Assembly (NCBI RefSeq): GCF_005222205.1
Contig: NZ_CP032345.1
Location: 1,675,501 to 1,739,500 of the forward strand
Direction of reading: 5' to 3'
Length of the DNA stretch: 64,000 nucleotides
Source of the DNA: Azospirillum brasilense
GTDB taxonomy: Bacteria; Pseudomonadota; Alphaproteobacteria; Azospirillales; Azospirillaceae
Translations under genes and position numbers: made by a program
Notes under the pieces: model-generated
What the model saw: the letters and a program-made list of their open reading frames with translations, nothing else
Database searches by the model: none
Told to the model about the DNA's origin: nothing
Part shown: positions 18,855 to 28,083 of the stretch, in pieces
How positions within the stretch are numbered: position 1 is the first letter of the stretch
Layout: each line of letters begins with the position of its first letter

Positions 18855-19412
18855 TCAGACCACCGGGCCGGGCTGGCCCTTGGTGGCGGCGGCGGCGCGC
18901 TCCATGCCTTCCTGGATCTTCTTGGCGGCTTCCTGCTCGTCGCCCCAGCGCAGGATCTTCACCCACTTGCCCTTTTCCAGATCCTTGTAGTGCTGGAAGA
19001 AGTGGGCGATCTGCTCCGTGGTGATCTCCGGCAGGTCCTTGTAGGACTTCACGTTGCTGTAGAACGGGTGCAGCTTGTCGACCGGAACGGCCAGCAGCTT
19101 CTCGTCCTCGCCGCCCTCGTCCTCCATGAACAGCACGCCGATCGGGCGCGAGCGCAGCACGGCGCCCGGGATGACCGAATGGCGGCCGACCACGCAGACG
19201 TCCACCGGGTCGCCGTCACCCGACAGGGTGTGCGGGATGAAGCCGTAGTTGCAGGGGTAGTACATGGCGGTGTGCAGGAAGCGGTCGACGAACATCGCGC
19301 CCGACTCCTTGTCGATCTCGTACTTCACCGGCTCGCCGCGCAACGGGATCTCGATGACCACGTTCACGTCCCACGGGGCGTTCTTGCCGACCGGAACCTT
19401 GCTGAGATCCAT
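18855..19412 (-). CDS. ppa: Inorganic pyrophosphatase, family I
   Basis: Family I pyrophosphatase hydrolyses the pyrophosphate released by biosynthesis and works as a cytoplasmic hexamer with magnesium. The signature SGDGDPVDVCVV carries the metal-binding aspartates. YEIDKESGAMFVDRFL and YPCNYGFIPHT are the flanking active-site segments, and VKSYKDLPEI is the C-terminal conserved stretch. The 185-residue length is close to the usual 175-180. The ATG at 19412 (MDLSKVPVGKN) is the family start and has AAGGATGG upstream; longer in-frame starts give an Ala-Arg-rich tail. Confidence 0.96.
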   Translation of the reverse strand: MDLSKVPVGKNAPWDVNVVIEIPLRGEPVKYEIDKESGAMFVDRFLHTAMYYPCNYGFIPHTLSGDGDPVDVCVVGRHSVIPGAVLRSRPIGVLFMEDEGGEDEKLLAVPVDKLHPFYSNVKSYKDLPEITTEQIAHFFQHYKDLEKGKWVKILRWGDEQEAAKKIQEGMERAAAATKGQPGPVV

Positions 19413-19560
19413 GGAAAACCATCCTTCGACTGCAAAAGCGGGTTGCGCTTGGTTGTGGACGCGGGCCAAAGCTCCCGGCGCCGCGCGCGCGGAGTTTAGG
19501 CAGATGCGGGCATAAGTCAAAGCCACTTGCGCAGGTGCGGCAAAGGGACGAGCCTTCGCC

Positions 19561-21369
19561 ATGCCCTGCATCCTCTTTGCGCTGCTCTGTCTCGCCTTTT
19601 TTCCCCTTGCGGCACGGGCCGACCCCCCCGCGAAGGCTGCCCACGCCATTGCCATGCATGGCGGCCCCGCCTACCCGCCGGATTTTGCGCATTTCGCCTA
19701 CGTCAATCCCGACGCGCCCAAGGGCGGCACGCTGCGCCAAGCGGTGACCGGCGGCTTCGACACGCTGAACCCCCATGTGGTCAAGGGCGTGCCGGCGCTG
19801 GGGCTTGGTTTCGTCTTCGAAACGATGCTGAACCGCTCCTGGGACGAGCCCTTCTCGCTCTACGGCCTGCTGGCCGAGAGCCTGGAGGTGCCGGAGGACC
19901 GGAGCACCGCCGTCTTCCATCTGAACCCCGCCGCGCGCTGGCACGACGGGACGCCGGTGACCGCCGCCGACGTGCTGTTCTCGCTGGAGGTCCAGCGCGC
20001 CCACGGCACGCCGAACCGCCGCCAGTACTACGCCAAGGTGGCGAGCGCCGAGGCGCCGGACGCGCGCACCGTCCGCTTCGCCTTCGCCCCCGGGCCGGAC
20101 GGCCGTTATGACCGCGAGATGCCGCTGCTGATGGGGCTGATGCCGATCCACGCCAAGGCGTGGTGGGCGGGCCGGGACTTCGCCGCCACGACGCTCGACC
20201 CGCCGCTGGGCAGCGGCCCCTACCGGGTCAAACAGGCGGAGGCCGGGCGGCGCATCGTCTACGAGCGGGTGGCCGACTACTGGGGGCGGGACCTGCCGTC
20301 GCGGCGCGGGCTGTTCAATGTCGACACGCTGGATTTCACCTATTACCGCGACGACTCGGTGGCGCTGGAGGCCTTCCTGGCCGGGCAGGGCGACGTGCGG
20401 CGCGAATCCGACCCCGCCAAATGGGCCACCGGCTACGACGGCCCGGCGCTGCGCGCGGGGCGGATCATGCTGGAGGAACTGCCGCACCGCCGTCCGGAGT
20501 TCGCCCGCGGCCTGATCTTCAACACGCGGCGTCCGCCGTTTCAGGACATCCGGGTGCGGCGGGCGCTTGGCCTCGCCACCGATTTCGCCTGGATCGGCAA
20601 GACGCTGTTCCACGGCGCGCTGGTCCGCACCGCCAGCTACTACCCGAACTCCGAACTGGCGGCGGAGGGCCTGCCGGGGCCGGAGGAACTGGCGGTGCTG
20701 GAGCCCTTCCGCGACCGCCTGCCGCCGGCGCTGTTCACCGACCCCTTCGCCCTGCCGCGCACCGACGGCAGCGGCCCGGCGGGGGCGCGGGACAATCGGC
20801 GCGAGGCGCTGCGCCTGCTGGCCGACGCCGGCTGGCGGGTGAGCGGCGGGCAGCTGACCGACGGGGCGGGGCGTCCCTTCGCCTTCGAAATCCTGCTGGG
20901 CAACCCGGCGGACGAGCGGGTGGCGCTGGAATACGCCCGCTCGCTGGAGCGGCTGGGCATCGCCGCCACGGTGCGCACGGTGGACAACGCCCAGTATCAG
21001 GCGCGCCTCGATCATTTCGATTTCGACATGACCCTGCGCTGGTGGATTTCCAGCCTCTCGCCGGGCAACGAGCAGCTCTACTATTACGGATCGGAGGCGG
21101 CGGATCAGCCGGGCAGCCGCAATTATCCCGGCATCCGCGACCCGGTGGTGGACGCCATCGCTGCCTCCATCGCCGAGGCGCGGACGCGCGCCGACCTCGT
21201 GGCCCGCGTCCGCGCGCTCGACCGGGTGCTGCTGTGGGGCCATTACATGGTGCCGCTGTTCCACAGCCCGGCCGACCGCATGGCCCGCTGGTCGCGGCTG
21301 AAGCGCCCGGAGGCGACGCCCCTCTACGGCCCGCTGGTCGAGTCCTGGTGGATCGGTGAGGGCGGCTGA
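19561..21369 (+). CDS. Periplasmic binding protein of an ABC transporter, family 5 (YejA-like)
   Basis: The 602-residue protein has a short signal peptide (FALLCLAFFPLAARA) and is a family 5 oligopeptide-type solute-binding protein. AIAMHGGPAYPPDFAHFAYVNPDAPKGG is the N-terminal pattern of YejA-like proteins, which bind microcin-type and other peptides. RWHDGTPVTAADVLFSLE and the C-terminal NYPGIRDPVVDAI region also fit. No permease or ATPase gene lies next to it, so its transporter is elsewhere or the gene is an orphan. Its last 46 bases overlap the convergent kinase-like gene. Confidence 0.88.
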   Translation: MPCILFALLCLAFFPLAARADPPAKAAHAIAMHGGPAYPPDFAHFAYVNPDAPKGGTLRQAVTGGFDTLNPHVVKGVPALGLGFVFETMLNRSWDEPFSLYGLLAESLEVPEDRSTAVFHLNPAARWHDGTPVTAADVLFSLEVQRAHGTPNRRQYYAKVASAEAPDARTVRFAFAPGPDGRYDREMPLLMGLMPIHAKAWWAGRDFAATTLDPPLGSGPYRVKQAEAGRRIVYERVADYWGRDLPSRRGLFNVDTLDFTYYRDDSVALEAFLAGQGDVRRESDPAKWATGYDGPALRAGRIMLEELPHRRPEFARGLIFNTRRPPFQDIRVRRALGLATDFAWIGKTLFHGALVRTASYYPNSELAAEGLPGPEELAVLEPFRDRLPPALFTDPFALPRTDGSGPAGARDNRREALRLLADAGWRVSGGQLTDGAGRPFAFEILLGNPADERVALEYARSLERLGIAATVRTVDNAQYQARLDHFDFDMTLRWWISSLSPGNEQLYYYGSEAADQPGSRNYPGIRDPVVDAIAASIAEARTRADLVARVRALDRVLLWGHYMVPLFHSPADRMARWSRLKRPEATPLYGPLVESWWIGEGG

Positions 21370-22055
21370 GTCTCGGCGTGCCCGCCATGGATCCGGTAGG
21401 CGTGCAGGATCAGGTCCGTGACGGCGTCCAGGTCGGTGAAGCGGTCGGTGTTGACGATCAGGTCGTATTGCAGCGGATCGCCGTTGGAGACCTTGAAGAA
21501 CTCCTTGAAATACTTGGCGCGGGCGGCGTTGACGCGCTGCACCTCGTGCAGCGCGTCGGCGACCTTGGCGGGGTCGCCGCCGGCCAGCCGCGCGGCGCAG
21601 ACCTCGTCCGAGCCGACGATGCGGACGCGGAAGCGCGGCGCCCCGCGCAGCAGCAGATGCGCCCCGCGCCCGACGATCACCCCGCCGCGGAAGGCGATGC
21701 CGTTGACCACGCGGGTCAGCAGCCGCTGATACTCGGTCAGCGGATCGTGCAGCCCCATCAGGCTGGCGTAGAGGAACATCCCCGCCCGCCCCGGCAGCTT
21801 CTCGTCGAGCTGGCGCATCAGCGCGGGATCGGAGGTGGCCGTCGCCACCACGGCGTCGAGGATTTCCTTGTCGAAGCAGGGCACCCCCAGCGACTCGGCG
21901 AGCTTCGCCGCGATCGCCTCGCCGCCGGCGCCGTGGTCGCGGGCGATGGTGACGACGGGGGGCGGGGACCCCAGCGGGCCGGAGCGGGGCCGGTGCGGCT
22001 GGAGCTGGTCGGTTCGGATGTAGGTCAGAAGCGCCTGGAATTCGTCGCGGGCCAT
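21324..22055 (-). CDS. Cytidylate kinase-like family protein
   Basis: The 243-residue protein has a P-loop variant VVTIARDHGAGGEAIAAKLAESLG and then GVPCFDKEIL, the pattern of the cytidylate-kinase-like family, which differs from true Cmk by its ARxxGAGG loop. FRVRIVGSDEVCAARL is the lid-like Arg region and YDLIVNTDRF is the usual late motif. The natural substrate of this family is not established. The gene ends inside the convergent binding-protein gene with a 46-base overlap. No neighbours suggest a pathway. Confidence 0.78.
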   Translation of the reverse strand: MARDEFQALLTYIRTDQLQPHRPRSGPLGSPPPVVTIARDHGAGGEAIAAKLAESLGVPCFDKEILDAVVATATSDPALMRQLDEKLPGRAGMFLYASLMGLHDPLTEYQRLLTRVVNGIAFRGGVIVGRGAHLLLRGAPRFRVRIVGSDEVCAARLAGGDPAKVADALHEVQRVNAARAKYFKEFFKVSNGDPLQYDLIVNTDRFTDLDAVTDLILHAYRIHGGHAETQPPSPIHQDSTSGP

Positions 22056-22192
22056 GGCTTCCCTCCGCGAACGGTTGCGACGGTTCCAGTGTCCGGCCGG
22101 GCGGCGGCGGGGTCAACGACGCCCAAGGGGGAGGGGCACGACGCCGCACCCCTTCCGCGCGCCGCCGAAGAGGACCGCCGCCGAAAAAGGCC

Positions 22193-23734
22193 CTACAGCA
22201 CCCGGACCGCGATCACCGTCAGCAGGACGACGATGATCCACAGGGCGATGCGCTCGCTGATCCGGCGCTCCACCCAGCGGTCGAGCATGTGCTTGATCGA
22301 GTGGGGGTGCAGGCGCAGGCCGCCGTCGGCCAGCTCGGCAGCGGCGCGTTCGGCCTGGTTCACCAGCCGGGGCAGGCGGCGCACCGTCGACACCATGGCC
22401 TCCAGATCGTCGAGGATCTGCGCCTCCGGCCCGCGGTTCTCGCGCATCCAGTCCTCGATCAGCGGGCGCGCCAGCTCCCACATGTTGATGTTCGGGTTCA
22501 GGATGCGGCCCACCCCCTCCGCCGTCAGCATGCTCTTCTGGAGCAGGAGGAGCTGCGGCTGGGTCTCCATCTCGAACTGCTCGGTCACCGCGAAGAGCTG
22601 GGCGAGCAGCCGGCCGACGGAAATCTCGCTCAGCGGCTTGTTCTGCAGCGGCTCGCCGATGGCGCGGCAGGCCTGGGTGAAGACCTCGATCGACTGGTGG
22701 CGGGGGACGTAGCCCGCCTCGAAATGCACCACGGCGACGCGGCGGTAGTCGCCGGTCAGGAAGCCGATGAGCATGTCGGCGAGGTAGGTCCGCGTCGCCC
22801 GGTCCAGCCGGCCCATGATGCCGAAATCGACGGCGGTGATGTTGCCGTCCTGGGTGACGAACAGGTTGCCGGGATGCAGGTCGGCGTGGAAGAAGCCGTC
22901 GCGGAACACCTGATTGAAGAAGCTGGCCGAGGCCTTGGCCAGGATCTCGTCGCGGTCGTAGCCGGCGGCGTCGAGCTTTTCCGATTCGTCCACCTTGAAG
23001 CCGCGGATGCGCTCCAGCGTCAGGACGCGGCGCGCCGTGCGGTCCCAGTCAATGGTCGGGACGTTGAAGGTGGGGTCGTCCTTGAAGTTGTCGCCCAGCT
23101 CCGACGCCGCCGCGGCTTCCATCCGCAGCTCCATCTCCAGGCGGGAGGTGCGGGCGAAGGTGTCCACCACCTCGCGCGGGCGCAACCGCTTCAGCTTGGG
23201 CATGACCATGACGGCCAGCTCGGCCAGCCAGTAGAACAGGTCGATGTCCCGCTCGAAGGCGTTCTCGATGCCCGGCCGCAGCACCTTCACCGCGACCTCC
23301 CGCCCGTCGGCGGTGACGGCGAAATGCACCTGCGCGATGGAGGCGGCGGCCACCGGCACCTCGTCGAAGCTGCGGAACAGCTTGCCGATCGGGGCGCCCA
23401 GCTCCTCCTCGACGATGGCGCGGGCCTGCGATCCTGGGAAGGGCGGCAGCTTGTCCTGAAGCTCGGCCAGATCGAGCGCCATCCGCTCGCCGACGAGGTC
23501 GGAGCGGGTGGACAGCAGCTGCCCCAGCTTGATGTAGGTCGGCCCCAGATCGGCCAGCGCGCGGGCCAGCCGCTGGCCGACGCGGCCCGGCTCCTTGGCG
23601 TTGCCGACCCAGCGCCAGAACAGCGCGAAGCCGGGGGCGGTCTGCGGCAGCGTTTCCGGCAGCGCGTTGTAACGCGCCAGCGTGCGGCCGATCACGAAGA
23701 GGCGGCCGATGTTTCGGGCGGTCCGGAACAGCAT
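22193..23734 (-). CDS. ubiB: Ubiquinone biosynthesis protein UbiB (ABC1/ADCK kinase-like)
   Basis: UbiB is an atypical ATPase needed for ubiquinone synthesis. Its motifs are seen in order: the KxGQ motif (YIKLGQLLSTRSDL), the Ala-rich loop AAASIAQVHFA, the ATP-site Lys in VAVKVLRPGIE, HADLHPGNLF, and the metal-binding VDFGIMG. The C-terminal 25 or so residues are hydrophobic (IALWIIVVLLTVIAVRVL) and anchor the protein to the inner membrane. The 513-residue length is normal. It starts four bases after the ubiE stop, so the two are one operon. Confidence 0.95.
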   Translation of the reverse strand: MLFRTARNIGRLFVIGRTLARYNALPETLPQTAPGFALFWRWVGNAKEPGRVGQRLARALADLGPTYIKLGQLLSTRSDLVGERMALDLAELQDKLPPFPGSQARAIVEEELGAPIGKLFRSFDEVPVAAASIAQVHFAVTADGREVAVKVLRPGIENAFERDIDLFYWLAELAVMVMPKLKRLRPREVVDTFARTSRLEMELRMEAAAASELGDNFKDDPTFNVPTIDWDRTARRVLTLERIRGFKVDESEKLDAAGYDRDEILAKASASFFNQVFRDGFFHADLHPGNLFVTQDGNITAVDFGIMGRLDRATRTYLADMLIGFLTGDYRRVAVVHFEAGYVPRHQSIEVFTQACRAIGEPLQNKPLSEISVGRLLAQLFAVTEQFEMETQPQLLLLQKSMLTAEGVGRILNPNINMWELARPLIEDWMRENRGPEAQILDDLEAMVSTVRRLPRLVNQAERAAAELADGGLRLHPHSIKHMLDRWVERRISERIALWIIVVLLTVIAVRVL

Positions 23735-23738
23735 CCGG

Positions 23739-24548
23739 TCAGATCCGCCAGCCGGAATGGATGGCGGCGATGCCGCCCGTCAGGTTGCGCACACGCACCG
23801 CGCCGAATCCCGCGGCCTCGATGCGCTTGACCAGCGCCTGCTGCTCGGGGAAGCGGCGGATGCTCTCCGCCAGATAGCGGTAGCTGTCCTCGTCCCCGGC
23901 CACCATGCGGCCGAGCCGCGGCAGGACCTGGAAGGAATAGACGTCGTAGATCTCGCGCAGGACCGGAAGGACCACGTGGCTGAACTCCAGGCAGAAGAAC
24001 TTTCCGCCGGGCTTCAACACGCGGCGCGCCTCGGAAAGCGCGGCGTCGATGCGCGTGACGTTGCGCAGGCCGAACGCAATGGTGTAGGCGTCCACCGAAC
24101 GGGAGGCGATGGGCAGCCTTTCGGCGTCGCCGACCGTCCAGTTCACGCCGGTCAGCAGGTTGCGGTCGTAGGAGCGGTCGCGCCCGACGCGGACCATCGA
24201 TTCGGTGATGTCGCAGACCACGGCCCGCCCGCCGCCGCGCTCCAGGAAGCGGAAGGCGATGTCGCCGGTGCCGCCCGCCACGTCGAGCAGCGTCATGTCG
24301 GCGCGCGGGGCGACCATCTCCATCAGCGTGTCCTTCCACAGCCGGTGGATGCCGCCCGACATCAGGTCGTTCATCAGGTCGTAGCGCCCGGCCACGCTGT
24401 CGAAGACGGCGCGGACGAGGCCGGACTTGGCGTCGGGATCGACGGGGCGGTAGCCGAACCAGTTCCCTTCGGCCCCGGCGGACACGCCGGTGGCCTGGGC
24501 CGGAGCTGCGGGCTGGGACGGGGCGGAGGGGGTGCGCGGATCGGTCAT
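23739..24548 (-). CDS. ubiE: Ubiquinone/menaquinone C-methyltransferase UbiE
   Basis: UbiE is the SAM-dependent C-methyltransferase of ubiquinone (and menaquinone) synthesis. Family marks are WFGYRPVDPDAKSGLVRAVFDSVAGRYDLMNDLMS, the SAM loop LLDVAGGTGDIAF, AFGLRNVTRIDAAL and RVLKPGGKFFCLEFS. The N-terminus carries about 25 extra Ala/Pro-rich residues. The ATG at 24548 is used; another in-frame ATG lies 12 bases earlier. The gene is followed directly by ubiB. In most alphaproteobacteria it faces mutM directly, but here a TPR gene lies between them. Confidence 0.95.
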   Translation of the reverse strand: MTDPRTPSAPSQPAAPAQATGVSAGAEGNWFGYRPVDPDAKSGLVRAVFDSVAGRYDLMNDLMSGGIHRLWKDTLMEMVAPRADMTLLDVAGGTGDIAFRFLERGGGRAVVCDITESMVRVGRDRSYDRNLLTGVNWTVGDAERLPIASRSVDAYTIAFGLRNVTRIDAALSEARRVLKPGGKFFCLEFSHVVLPVLREIYDVYSFQVLPRLGRMVAGDEDSYRYLAESIRRFPEQQALVKRIEAAGFGAVRVRNLTGGIAAIHSGWRI

Positions 24549-24696
24549 GGCGCGCAACATAGCGCGCGGCCTGGGCTTGCGCCAGCCGGGGCGTTGCCGT
24601 GACGCACCCCCGGCGCGCGGTTTTTGCGGGCTTGACCCCGCGTCCCGGCTTCGCCACCGTGCCGCTGGGCGGAACCGGGGGGACTGACGGGGGACC

Positions 24697-26601
24697 ATGG
24701 CCACGCTGCAGGAAGCCCTGTTGATCGCCTTCGACCTCCAGCGGGAGGGGCGCTTCGCCGAGGCCGACTCGGTCTACGGGCAGATCCTCGACGCCGTTCC
24801 CGGCCACCCGCCCACGCTGCATCTGCGCGGCCTCCTCCTCGCCCAATGCGGGCGGCTGGAGGAGGGCTGCGCCCTGGTCGAGCAGGCCATCGCCGGGGAT
24901 GGAGGCCAGCCCGACCCGCACGCCAACCATGCCAGCCTGCTGGAGGCGCTGGGCCGCTTCGGCGCGGCGGCGGAGGCGCTGGCCCGGGCCGCCGCCCTCG
25001 ATCCGGACCGGGTGGCGCTTCTCAACAATTTCGCGGTGCGCCGGCTGGCCGCCGACGATCCGGCGACGGCGGAGCGGGCCCTGCGCGCCGCGCTGGACCT
25101 CCAGCCGGGGCTCGCCGATCCGCGCATCAACCTTGCCCGGGCGCTGGAGGCGCTGGGCCGGACGGACGCGGCGTTGGCCCAGCGGCGGGCGGCCGCGCTG
25201 CTGGCGCCGGACGACGCCGCCCTGCTGGGGGCGCTGGCCCTGCGGCCCGACGCGGGAGAGGCGGACCTGCACCGCGCCCTGTGGCTCGATCCGACGCGGG
25301 CGCTGCTGTGGAACCGGCTGGGGGCTTGGCGGAAGGACCGTGGCGCGCTGCCCGCCGCCCGCCACGCCTACGAGCGCGGCCTGGCGCTGGCCCCCGCCGA
25401 CGCCGCGCTGTGGAACAACCGGGCCAACGTGCGGAAGGGACAGGGCGATGCGGAGGGCGCGCGGGACGCCCTGCGGCGGGCGGCGGCGCTCCAGCCGGAG
25501 TCGGCGGCCATCCGCAACAACCTCGCCGACGCCCACACGCTCTGCGGCGACCCGGCGGCGGCGCTGGCCGAGGCTGAGGCGGCGCTCGCCCGCGATCCCG
25601 CCCTGGCCGACGCGCGGCTGGCGCGGGCCTCGGCGTTGCTGGCGCTCGGGCGCTTTGACGAGGGCTGGGACGCCTGGGAGGATCGCTGGTCCGCCGAGCC
25701 CTGGTGCCGCACCGCCGGACGCTTCCCGCAGCCGCTGTGGAGCGGGCAGCCGCTGGGCGGCGGGCGGCTGCTCGTCTGGGGGGAGCAGGGGGTGGGCGAC
25801 GAGTTGATGTTCGCCACGCTGCTCCCTTTGTTGACGCAATCGTCAACAAAAGAGGCGCAATCATCAACAGGTGCTTTGGCGGGCTGCCTGTTGGAATGCG
25901 ACGCCCGGCTGGCGCCGCTGTTCGCCCGCGCGCTGCCGGGGGTGGAGGTGGTGCCGCGCGGCCCGCGGCCGGACCCGCGCCTGTTCGCTCCGGACATCGC
26001 CGCGCAGATCCCGTCGGGCAGCCTGCCGCGCCTTCTGCTGCGCGCCGAGGAGGATTTCCGCCGGCTCCGTCCGATCCTGAGCGCCGATCCGGCGCGGGTG
26101 CCGGCGGTTCGGCGGCGTGGCCGGCGCCCTCTGGTCGGCATCAGCTGGCACACCACCAACCCGAAATGGGGGCGCCTGCGCAACGTGCCGCTGGCCGATC
26201 TGGCGCGCACGCTGAACGCCGCGGGCGCCGACATGGTGGTGTTGCAATATGGAGACTGCGCGGACGAGGTGGCGGCGCTGGCGGCGGAGGGCATCGCCAT
26301 CCTTCTGCCCTCCGGGCTGGACCGCAAGGACGACCTGGAGGGGCTGGCCGCGCAGATCGCCGCCACCGACCTCGTCGTCACCATCGACAACGCGACCGCC
26401 CATCTGGCCGGGGCGCTGGGCCATCCGGTCTGGCTGCTGCTGTCCCACGCGCCGGACTGGCGCTGGCTGATGGGGCGGGACGATTCGCCTTGGTACCCCA
26501 CCGCCCGGCTGTTCCGCCAGACCCGGAGCGGCGACTGGTCCGGCCCGGCCGAGGCGGTGGCGCGCGCCTTGCGGGGGCTGGTGGAGGGCTCGGAGGGCTG
26601 A
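24697..26601 (+). CDS. TPR protein with C-terminal glycosyltransferase-like domain
   Basis: The first 310 or so residues are about nine tetratricopeptide repeats (for example [30 protein letters not shown]). The C-terminal part, about residues 340-620, has a GT9/heptosyltransferase-like fold: [20 protein letters not shown], then [20 protein letters not shown] and [23 protein letters not shown]. Such TPR-transferase fusions are common in Azospirillum-type genomes, but their acceptors are unknown. Near residue 378 the domain contains a short insert with a repeated QSST encoded by a DNA palindrome. The gene sits between ubiE and mutM, which are neighbours in related bacteria. GGGGGAC precedes the ATG. 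Confidence 0.82.
   Translation: MATLQEALLIAFDLQREGRFAEADSVYGQILDAVPGHPPTLHLRGLLLAQCGRLEEGCALVEQAIAGDGGQPDPHANHASLLEALGRFGAAAEALARAAALDPDRVALLNNFAVRRLAADDPATAERALRAALDLQPGLADPRINLARALEALGRTDAALAQRRAAALLAPDDAALLGALALRPDAGEADLHRALWLDPTRALLWNRLGAWRKDRGALPAARHAYERGLALAPADAALWNNRANVRKGQGDAEGARDALRRAAALQPESAAIRNNLADAHTLCGDPAAALAEAEAALARDPALADARLARASALLALGRFDEGWDAWEDRWSAEPWCRTAGRFPQPLWSGQPLGGGRLLVWGEQGVGDELMFATLLPLLTQSSTKEAQSSTGALAGCLLECDARLAPLFARALPGVEVVPRGPRPDPRLFAPDIAAQIPSGSLPRLLLRAEEDFRRLRPILSADPARVPAVRRRGRRPLVGISWHTTNPKWGRLRNVPLADLARTLNAAGADMVVLQYGDCADEVAALAAEGIAILLPSGLDRKDDLEGLAAQIAATDLVVTIDNATAHLAGALGHPVWLLLSHAPDWRWLMGRDDSPWYPTARLFRQTRSGDWSGPAEAVARALRGLVEGSEG
25827..25869. repeat. Palindrome and direct repeat inside the TPR-transferase gene
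   Basis: TTTGTTGACG (25827-25836) and CGTCAACAAA (25841-25850) are perfect inverted arms around CAAT. GCAATCGTCAACA (25836-25848) is repeated as GCAATCATCAACA at 25857-25869. The tract is AT-richer than its surroundings and stays in frame. Confidence 0.65.
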
Positions 26602-26701
26602 GAGCGTCATTCCGCCGATGCCGCGAACACCCTTTCCCCAATCGAGCGTCCACCGCTGCCCCTTGCGTCAACCGGCGCTTCCCACCATCCTCCTTGCCAT
26701 C

Positions 26702-27544
26702 ATGCCCGAACTTCCCGAAGTCGAAACCGTCTGCCGCGGCCTCGCCCCGCATCTGGAGGGGCGGACCCTGGTCCAGGTGCTCCAGCGCCGCGCCAACCTG
26801 CGCGTTCCCTTTCCCGCCGGCTTCTGCGAGCGGCTGACCGGGCGCCGCGTCGAGTCGGTGCGCCGCCGCGCCAAATACATCCTGGTCCATCTGGACGACG
26901 GGACGGTGCTGATCGCCCATCTCGGCATGTCGGGCCGCATGATCATCACGCCGGAACGGCCCGCCGCCTGGGGCGCCCACGACCACGTCGTGCTGGAGAC
27001 CGACGCCGGGACGGTGGTGACCTTCAACGACGCCCGCCGCTTCGGCCTGATGGACCTCGCCATGGCGGAGACGCTCGCCGAGCACCCTCTGCTGCGCGCG
27101 CTGGGGCCGGAGCCGCTGGGCAACGCCTTCTCCGGACCGGTGCTGGCCGCGCGGCTGGCCGGGCGGATGACCAGCATCAAGGCCGCGCTGCTGGACCAGA
27201 GCGTGGTCGCCGGGCTCGGCAACATCTACGTGTCGGAGGCGCTGTTCCTCGCCCGCCTCAGCCCGACGCGCATCGCCGCCACGGTGACCGGCGCCAAGGC
27301 GGAGCGGCTGGCCACGGCGATCCGCGCGGTTCTGGAGCGGGCCATCGCCGCGGGCGGATCGTCCTTGCGCGATTACCGGCAGGCGTCGGGGGAACTCGGC
27401 TACTTCCAGCACCAGTTCTCGGTCTACGACCGCGAGGGCGCGCCCTGCCCGGGCTGCACCTGCGATGTCGCGAAGACCGGGGGCGTCCGCCGCATCGTCC
27501 AGGCGGGCCGTTCGACTTTCTATTGTCCGCAACGCCAGCGTTGA
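26702..27544 (+). CDS. mutM: Formamidopyrimidine-DNA glycosylase (MutM/Fpg)
   Basis: Fpg removes oxidised purines such as 8-oxoguanine and cuts the abasic site. The catalytic N-terminus [14 protein letters not shown] is intact (Pro2 and Glu3), with the loop Lys in HLGMSGRM and the [21 protein letters not shown] helix-turn-helix. The start at 26702 is fixed by the need for Pro right after Met. The C-terminal zinc finger is unusual: the normal C-x2-C...C-x2-C has become CPGCTC...YCPQRQR. The expected last Cys is therefore Arg and an extra Cys follows the first pair. The length of 280 is normal and the reading frame is clean. Confidence 0.96.
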   Translation: MPELPEVETVCRGLAPHLEGRTLVQVLQRRANLRVPFPAGFCERLTGRRVESVRRRAKYILVHLDDGTVLIAHLGMSGRMIITPERPAAWGAHDHVVLETDAGTVVTFNDARRFGLMDLAMAETLAEHPLLRALGPEPLGNAFSGPVLAARLAGRMTSIKAALLDQSVVAGLGNIYVSEALFLARLSPTRIAATVTGAKAERLATAIRAVLERAIAAGGSSLRDYRQASGELGYFQHQFSVYDREGAPCPGCTCDVAKTGGVRRIVQAGRSTFYCPQRQR

Positions 27545-27558
27545 TATAGGTGGAAGGC

Positions 27559-28005
27559 ATGACGGCTCCATCGGCCACCGCGAGGGCGACGCTCGCCGCC
27601 CTCCTCCTCGCCGGCCCCGCCCTTGCGGGTCTGGCCGGGGTTCCATTGCCCGCAACGTCCTCCGCCTGGGCTGCCGACTCCGCCCGCTACGTCGAAGGCA
27701 TGGGGGACGTGCCGGTCATGCCGGGCCTCGCCCCCGCCGAGGAGGCGCCGCTGGTCTTCGACAAGCCCGCCGGACGCATCGCGCAGTCCGTCATGGCGGG
27801 CGCCATGGACCGCAACGCGGTCCTGTCCTTCTACAACCAGACCATGCCGCAGCTCGGCTGGAGCCGCGCCCCGCAACGGGCGGGCGGTAGCGCCAGCTTC
27901 CTGCGGGAGGGCGAGGAGCTGCGCCTGGAATTCGTCGAGCCGGCCCCCGCCGCCGCCCGGAAGGCGGCGGCCACGGTCGTCCGCTTCTCGCTGATTCCGC
28001 GCTGA
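27559..28005 (+). CDS. Hypothetical secreted protein
   Basis: I do not recognise a named family. The 148-residue product has a signal peptide (ARATLAALLLAGPALAGLAG), then a small domain with DVPVMPGLAPAEEAPLVFDKPAGRI, VLSFYNQTMPQLGWS and FLREGEELRLEFVEP. The last pattern looks like a small lipid- or ligand-binding fold seen in other short alphaproteobacterial exported proteins, but that is a guess. The ATG at 27559 follows AGGTGGAAGG; a GTG nine bases earlier is possible. It lies between mutM and the enoyl-CoA hydratase gene and is 14 bases from mutM, so it may share its transcript. Confidence 0.75.
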   Translation: MTAPSATARATLAALLLAGPALAGLAGVPLPATSSAWAADSARYVEGMGDVPVMPGLAPAEEAPLVFDKPAGRIAQSVMAGAMDRNAVLSFYNQTMPQLGWSRAPQRAGGSASFLREGEELRLEFVEPAPAAARKAAATVVRFSLIPR

Positions 28006-28083
28006 TCCTCCAAAGAGACCAAAAGCAAACCAGAACGCCCTCCGCCCCGAGCGAGGGGGCAAACCACGGGAGCCTGCTGCATC

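Noticed and set aside
19216..22149. Minus-strand open frame of about 980 codons across the YejA-like gene
   Set aside because: It overlaps three supported genes, and its translation is low-complexity Arg/Pro/Ala-rich sequence.
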